Positions 6,166 through 9,597 of a DNA stretch of 9,597 nt are shown here, in pieces. This DNA is from Gammaproteobacteria bacterium UBA4475 (GTDB lineage Bacteria > Pseudomonadota > Gammaproteobacteria > Pseudomonadales > Azotimanducaceae), in NCBI GenBank assembly GCA_002389265.1, contig DGOD01000094.1, forward strand, positions 1,013-10,609, read 5' to 3'. Position 1 is the stretch's first letter, and every line of letters starts with the position of its first letter. Below the pieces are notes generated by a model, which saw nothing but the letters and a program-made list of their open reading frames with translations, was not told the origin of the DNA and did not search any database. The position numbers and the translations under genes were made by a program.

Positions 6166-7488
6166 ATGAAATACAAACACTACGACGTCGAATACGTCGA
6201 CCCCAGCACACTTACAGTGCCGCCGACGCATGCCAACACGCATTCCCATCGGCAAATCGCGAAGCTCAAGAAAAGCATTGAGACGAACGGTTGTCTTAGC
6301 GTCCTTGTGGCCGATAAGCACAACGTGGTTTACGCCGGTGCCGCGCGCCTCGAGGCGTTAAAGCAACTCGGGTGTCAGAAGGTGCCAGTCATCCGGCCCG
6401 AAGGCCTGTCTGAAGCGCAGCTGCGCGCATTTGCACTCGCGGACAACCGCATCGCACAAGACAGTCAGTGGGACGATGGACTGCTCAAGATCGAGCTCAG
6501 CTACCTTGTCGACTGCGACACGGAAATAGACCTCGATACTACGGGCTTTGAAACCGCGGAAATCGACAACCTACTCATTGTTGAGTCCATGGAGTCCAGT
6601 GCTGGAGAGCCGCCAATTCCCGACAACGTACCTTTTGTAACCCAGCCCGGGGACGTGTGGTTGCTCGTTCCGCACCGGATCGCCTGTGGCGACAGTACCT
6701 CTCCAGCGCAGATGGCGGCCCTAACGCTTTCGACAGAAGCGGTCCTGCACATATCCGACCCACCCTATAACGTGCCCACTCGAGGGCACATATCGACAAC
6801 GGATGACGCCGATCATGGTGATTTCGTCATGGCAGCGGGCGAAATGAGCGCCGAGGAGTTCACCGATTTCCTCGTGAAGGCACTGATCGTCCTTGCGAAT
6901 GTATGTGGGCAGGGATCGCTCCACTACCTGTTCATGGACTGGCGCCACCTTCGTGAGCTACTCGCTGCCGTTGATGCGGTATTTTCCGAGCAGCTGAATC
7001 TGTGTGTTTGGGCAAAGACCAACGGTGGCATGGGATCGTTTTATCGATCCCAGCATGAGCTGGTCGTTGTGGCGAAAAAAGGCACGGCTCCTCATATCAA
7101 TAACATCCAGCTGGGAGCCCACGGGCGGTACAGAACCAACCTATGGCGCTACGCCGGGATGAACACCTTTGGTTCGGACCGTGAAGAGTGCCTGGCGGCG
7201 CACCCGACTGTGAAACCCCTAAAGATGATTGCCGACATCATCCTCGATGCCTCAAAACTAGGGGACGTAGTGCTGGATGGCTTTCTAGGGTCGGGTACGA
7301 CCCTTCTCGCCTGTGAGCAGACCAAGCGTATCTGCCGTGGGATGGAATTAGATCCTCGCTATGTTGACGTGGCGATACGGCGCTGGGAAACATTGACTGG
7401 CGGCCATGCTGTGCATGAAGCCTCGGGGAAGACCTTTTCTGAACTCGCTGCGGCGTCAGGCTGCGAACCCGAGGAGGTGCTGTCATGA
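6166..7488 (+). CDS. ParB-N domain / beta-class DNA methyltransferase fusion, 440 aa
   Basis: The protein joins an N-terminal ParB/Sulfiredoxin-like domain (about 5-110: HRQIAKLKKSIETNGCLSVLV, VYAGAARLEALKQLG, LADNRIAQDSQWD) to a DNA methyltransferase domain (about 160-412). DPPY (198-201) is motif IV, HPTVKP (346-351) is present, and DGFLGSGTTLLACEQT (371-386) is motif I binding S-adenosylmethionine. The order IV before I makes it a beta-class amino (N6-adenine or N4-cytosine) methyltransferase. The architecture is common in phages and prophages and probably protects phage DNA from restriction or marks it for packaging. The ParB motif usually written GHGR or G-R-R is YAGAAR here (56-61), so that site is altered. 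No restriction nuclease is adjacent, so it looks like an orphan methyltransferase. GAGG at 6154-6157 supports the start. The stop overlaps the next start by 4 nt. Confidence 0.88.
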   Translation: MKYKHYDVEYVDPSTLTVPPTHANTHSHRQIAKLKKSIETNGCLSVLVADKHNVVYAGAARLEALKQLGCQKVPVIRPEGLSEAQLRAFALADNRIAQDSQWDDGLLKIELSYLVDCDTEIDLDTTGFETAEIDNLLIVESMESSAGEPPIPDNVPFVTQPGDVWLLVPHRIACGDSTSPAQMAALTLSTEAVLHISDPPYNVPTRGHISTTDDADHGDFVMAAGEMSAEEFTDFLVKALIVLANVCGQGSLHYLFMDWRHLRELLAAVDAVFSEQLNLCVWAKTNGGMGSFYRSQHELVVVAKKGTAPHINNIQLGAHGRYRTNLWRYAGMNTFGSDREECLAAHPTVKPLKMIADIILDASKLGDVVLDGFLGSGTTLLACEQTKRICRGMELDPRYVDVAIRRWETLTGGHAVHEASGKTFSELAAASGCEPEEVLS

Positions 7489-7880
7489 GCAAGGGCGACT
7501 ACCAGGTAGGCTTCGGCAAACCGCCGAAGCACGCGCAATTCAAACCCGGGAAGTCAGGAAACCCGCGGGGACGACCGAGGGGCGTCAAGAATCTCAGTAC
7601 AGACATTGAGGAGGAGCTCAACTGCAAGATTGCGGTGACCGAGGGTGGCACAACCACTGAAACCACAAAGCAGCGGGCCATGATCAAGTCACTGTTCGCC
7701 AAGGCCCTTAAGGGTGACACCCGAGCTGCGACCGTGCTGATCAACCTCATTCTTGGACTCGAGCAGACCCGCATCGCCAACGATGCGGTGGAAGCCCTCG
7801 CCCCAGACGACCTAGCCATTCTCGAAGATTTCAAGCAGCGGATCCTTAAGGACGCGCAAGATCAGGAGACACAGCAATGA
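7485..7880 (+). CDS. DUF5681 protein, probable terminase small-subunit-like, 131 aa
   Basis: The N-terminus has the DUF5681 signature FKPGKSGNPRGRPRG (residues 19-33), a basic glycine-rich stretch likely to touch DNA. It is followed by a helical region (TTETTKQRAMIKSLFAKALKGDTRAATVLINLIL, residues 58-90, here as one idea of helices) and an acidic C-terminal helix ending KDAQDQETQQ. Genes of this family usually sit directly before a terminase large subunit gene in phages and prophages. A DNA-recognition role like that of a small terminase is the common inference, but I know of no proof for this family. The strong ribosome binding site AGGAGGTG (7472-7479) lies inside the end of the methyltransferase gene. 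The gene overlaps its neighbours by 4 nt on both sides (ATGA), so the three genes form one translationally coupled operon. Confidence 0.82.
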   Translation: MSKGDYQVGFGKPPKHAQFKPGKSGNPRGRPRGVKNLSTDIEEELNCKIAVTEGGTTTETTKQRAMIKSLFAKALKGDTRAATVLINLILGLEQTRIANDAVEALAPDDLAILEDFKQRILKDAQDQETQQ

Positions 7881-9397
7881 ACAACCACAGTGCGCTGCAT
7901 GCAATTCTCAGAACCCGGTTCGACCTCTTTTACCAACGAGCCTTTGCCGAGCTTAACCCGGGTACTCCCTACCAGCACAATTGGCACATGGATGCGATTA
8001 TTCATGTTCTTCAGGGTGTGATTAACGGCGACATCCGGCGACTCATCATTAATATGCCACCGCGATACGGCAAGTCGTTGGCTACGACGGTCGCGCTTTC
8101 GGCGTATCTGCTGGGTTTGGACCCGGGCAAGCGGATTATCACTGCGTGTTACGCCCAGCCGCTCGCCCACAAACTTGCCTTTGATTGCAGACGCCTGATG
8201 GACGCCCCCTTTTACCAAGGGGCGTTCCCAGATGTGCAGATTAGTGATGGCAAGAGCGCTTTCATGAACTTTGAAACCACCGCCGGAGGTTTTCGATACG
8301 CGACCTCCCTCGGCGGGTCTGTCACGGGGATGGGGGCAGATATTCTGATCGTCGATGACCTCATGAAAGCATCGGTACTGCCCTCCGAGAATGAACTGGA
8401 CAGCGCCAGCGACTTCTTGCAGGGTACACTGTTCTCGCGCCTCAACGACAAGGTAAATGGGCAGATTGTCATCGTGTCACAACGCCTCCATGAAGATGAT
8501 CCTCCAGGGCGACTCATCGCCAAGGGCGGCTGGCATGTGCTGAGTTTGCCGGCCATCGCAGAGCACGACACAGACATTCCAGTGGGCCCCTTCAAGACAC
8601 ACCATCGCAAGAAGGGTGAGGTGCTGCATCCGGAGCGTGAGCCGATCGAAGTGCTCGAGCAGCTCCGAGAGGACTTAGGGCCGCGGGTGTTTGGCGCGCA
8701 GTACCAACAGGCGCCAATCCCCGCGGGCGGCGGAATACTAGAATGGCAGTGGTTCCAACGCTTCAAAGAGCTGCCCAATGGCGGCAAGGGCGCTTTCGTC
8801 TTCCAAAGCTGGGATACCGCGATGGTCGTATCAAAGAGCAGCAGTTATAGCGTTTGCACTACCTGGTATTGCTTCGGAGACCACTACTACCTCGTCGACG
8901 TCTGGCGGCATCGCAGGCCAAGCAGCGAGCTTCCCCGGATCGTCCACGAGCACGCGATCAAATTCCGGGCAGACCGTGTGATGATCGAGCTCAACAACGG
9001 AAGCCAGGCATTGATCGAAACGCTGCGTAAACACACGAAACTCTGGCTGCTATGGGATAGACCGACGGGGTCGAAGGCCGAGCGCATGGAGGCGGAATCG
9101 CCCGTTCTGGCCCAAGGTCGAGTACATGTGCCGTACGAAGCGCCCTGGCTGGAGGCTTTTCGGGCAGAAGTCATCAAGTTTCCCGAGGCCAGGCACGACG
9201 ACCAGATCGACAGTATGTCCATGTTTTTGATGTGGGCACGCGTGCGAGGCCCTGATAACCCGAGCGGTGAACCCGGGTGGGGGCATCCGGGAGGACCCGT
9301 CGGGTCCGCGCCCCAGAACGTCGGGGGCAGTAATCAGTCAAAGGACTATTCCTACTATGGGCCTATGCCGGACCTCGATTTGAGTGAACTCTATTGA
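7877..9397 (+). CDS. terL: phage terminase large subunit, 506 aa
   Basis: This is the packaging motor of tailed phages, an ATPase plus nuclease that cuts concatemeric DNA and pumps it into a prohead through the portal. The ATPase domain shows Walker A MPPRYGKS (60-67) and Walker B ADILIVDD (154-161), then a coupling-like segment IVIVSQRLHEDD. The C-terminal RNase-H-like nuclease domain (Terminase_6C type) has FQSWDTA with D313, MIELNNGSQALIETL with E371, and HDDQIDSMSMFLMW with D441, D442 and D445 as probable metal ligands. Length is normal and all core motifs are intact. Residues from about 457 form a Gly/Pro-rich tail ending DLDLSELY. AGGAG at 7864-7868 supports the start, which overlaps the DUF5681 stop by 4 nt. 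The usual next gene, the portal protein, is missing: the coding region ends about 110 bp before a host tRNA terminator. Confidence 0.92.
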   Translation: MNNHSALHAILRTRFDLFYQRAFAELNPGTPYQHNWHMDAIIHVLQGVINGDIRRLIINMPPRYGKSLATTVALSAYLLGLDPGKRIITACYAQPLAHKLAFDCRRLMDAPFYQGAFPDVQISDGKSAFMNFETTAGGFRYATSLGGSVTGMGADILIVDDLMKASVLPSENELDSASDFLQGTLFSRLNDKVNGQIVIVSQRLHEDDPPGRLIAKGGWHVLSLPAIAEHDTDIPVGPFKTHHRKKGEVLHPEREPIEVLEQLREDLGPRVFGAQYQQAPIPAGGGILEWQWFQRFKELPNGGKGAFVFQSWDTAMVVSKSSSYSVCTTWYCFGDHYYLVDVWRHRRPSSELPRIVHEHAIKFRADRVMIELNNGSQALIETLRKHTKLWLLWDRPTGSKAERMEAESPVLAQGRVHVPYEAPWLEAFRAEVIKFPEARHDDQIDSMSMFLMWARVRGPDNPSGEPGWGHPGGPVGSAPQNVGGSNQSKDYSYYGPMPDLDLSELY

Positions 9398-9510
9398 GCC
9401 GGATGGCCTGACGCGAACAGTGACTGGCCCAATCGCCAGCGGAGACTTAACCCCAAAGTCGGCCGGCTATTACGGTCTCCAGCGGCATCGGAGACTCTCT
9501 CAGATACAAA
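9398..9510. other. right flank of the mobile module, with GGAGAC repeats
   Basis: This short non-coding stretch between the terminase gene and the tRNA terminator should contain the right end of the element. GTCTCC (9475-9480) and GGAGAC (9490-9495) form an inverted repeat with a 9-bp spacer, and another GGAGAC lies at 9441-9446. CCAGCGG occurs at 9437-9443 and again at 9479-9485. These may be recombination-site features, but that is speculative. Confidence 0.35.
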
Positions 9511-9533
9511 AAAGCCCGCAATTTGCGGGCTTT
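9511..9533 (-). terminator. rho-independent terminator, main direction minus strand
   Basis: A 10-bp stem pairs 9511-9520 (AAAGCCCGCA) with 9524-9533 (TGCGGGCTTT) around the loop ATT. Read on the minus strand it is followed by six T residues, the form of a strong intrinsic terminator, placed about 43 nt after the tRNA 3' end. On the plus strand only TTTC follows, so termination of the terminase transcript there would be weaker. Confidence 0.85.
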
Positions 9534-9575
9534 CGGGCGTCTCTCGGCGTGTATCTTGTTTAGCCGAAGACTGTA

Positions 9576-9597
9576 TGGCGGAGAAGGAGGGATTCGA
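9576..9597 (-). tRNA. tRNA 3' end, partial, perhaps tRNA-Ser
   Basis: Read on the minus strand, the last 22 bases give the T-loop part TCGAAT, the 3' T-stem CCCTC, the 3' acceptor strand CTTCTCC, discriminator G73 and an encoded CCA. The rest of the gene lies right of the window. The acceptor predicts a 5' end of GGAGAAG. G73 and this acceptor fit a serine tRNA, but the anticodon is not visible. A terminator follows at 9511-9533. Confidence 0.75.

Larger units (their letters stand above)
3460..9500 (+). mobile_element. phage-like integrative module: serine recombinase, methyltransferase and terminase, no virion genes
   Basis: Five co-directional genes lie between a decayed small gene on the left and a tRNA terminator on the right: DUF2924 protein, large serine recombinase, ParB-N/methyltransferase, DUF5681 protein and terminase large subunit. 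The recombinase is the likely integrase/excisionase. The last three match phage DNA modification and packaging. No portal, protease, capsid, tail, lysis or repressor gene is present. The ends given are approximate. I compared 3280-3616 with 9398-9504 by eye and found no convincing direct repeat, but serine recombinases may leave cores of only 2 to 3 bp. Alternatives are a decayed prophage, a phage satellite, or a conserved cargo-free element. Confidence 0.6.

Noticed and set aside
6049..6321. Minus-strand reading frame beginning MLIGHKDAKTTVRL
   Set aside because: The opening looks a little like a tyrosine-recombinase motif, but the frame is antisense to the well-supported ParB domain and the rest is not protein-like.
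3321..9412. GGCCTGA at 3321-3327 and near 9406-9412 as a direct repeat marking attachment sites
   Set aside because: Only 7 bp and common by chance in GC-rich DNA; the flanking bases do not match.
1..9597. CRISPR array, rRNA or a complete origin
   Set aside because: No regularly spaced repeats, rRNA core sequences or DnaA-box clusters were seen on either strand.

Overview
The window looks like a stretch of gammaproteobacterial chromosome, probably marine or aquatic. This rests on the style of its TonB-dependent receptor, its N-formylglutamate amidohydrolase family protein, its sigma70-like promoters and a tRNA with encoded CCA. The taxon is an inference from family resemblance only. No search was run.

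Left part (1 to about 3450), ordinary chromosome. A TonB-dependent receptor beta-barrel runs in from the left edge and carries an in-frame stop near that edge, so it may be broken. It ends 4 nt from a convergent minus-strand gene for a HEPN-domain protein (RNxxxH motif). Divergent from the HEPN gene is an N-formylglutamate amidohydrolase family gene. It has a near-consensus promoter overlapped by a perfect inverted repeat, and a foldable leader of about 140 nt. After it comes the start of a small secreted protein whose frame is broken by stops exactly where cysteines would be expected.

Right part (about 3460 to 9500), a phage-like mobile module, all on the plus strand: DUF2924 protein, large serine recombinase, a 376-bp non-coding gap with inverted repeats and hairpins, a ParB-N/beta-class DNA methyltransferase fusion, a DUF5681 (terminase small-subunit-like) protein, and a terminase large subunit. 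Genes within each block overlap by 4 to 8 nt and are probably translationally coupled. The module holds integration, DNA modification and DNA packaging functions but no portal, protease, capsid, tail or lysis gene.

Right edge (9505 to 9597), chromosome again. A rho-independent terminator with its T-tract on the minus strand is followed by the 3' end of a minus-strand tRNA (T-arm, acceptor strand, G73 and CCA). The terminator serves that tRNA and may also stop transcription from the terminase gene. The module therefore lies between a decayed small gene and a tRNA. Its exact ends could not be fixed because no convincing direct repeat was found.

The most interesting items are the capsid-less recombinase/methyltransferase/terminase module, the structured non-coding gap inside it, and the structured leader in front of the formylglutamate amidohydrolase gene.
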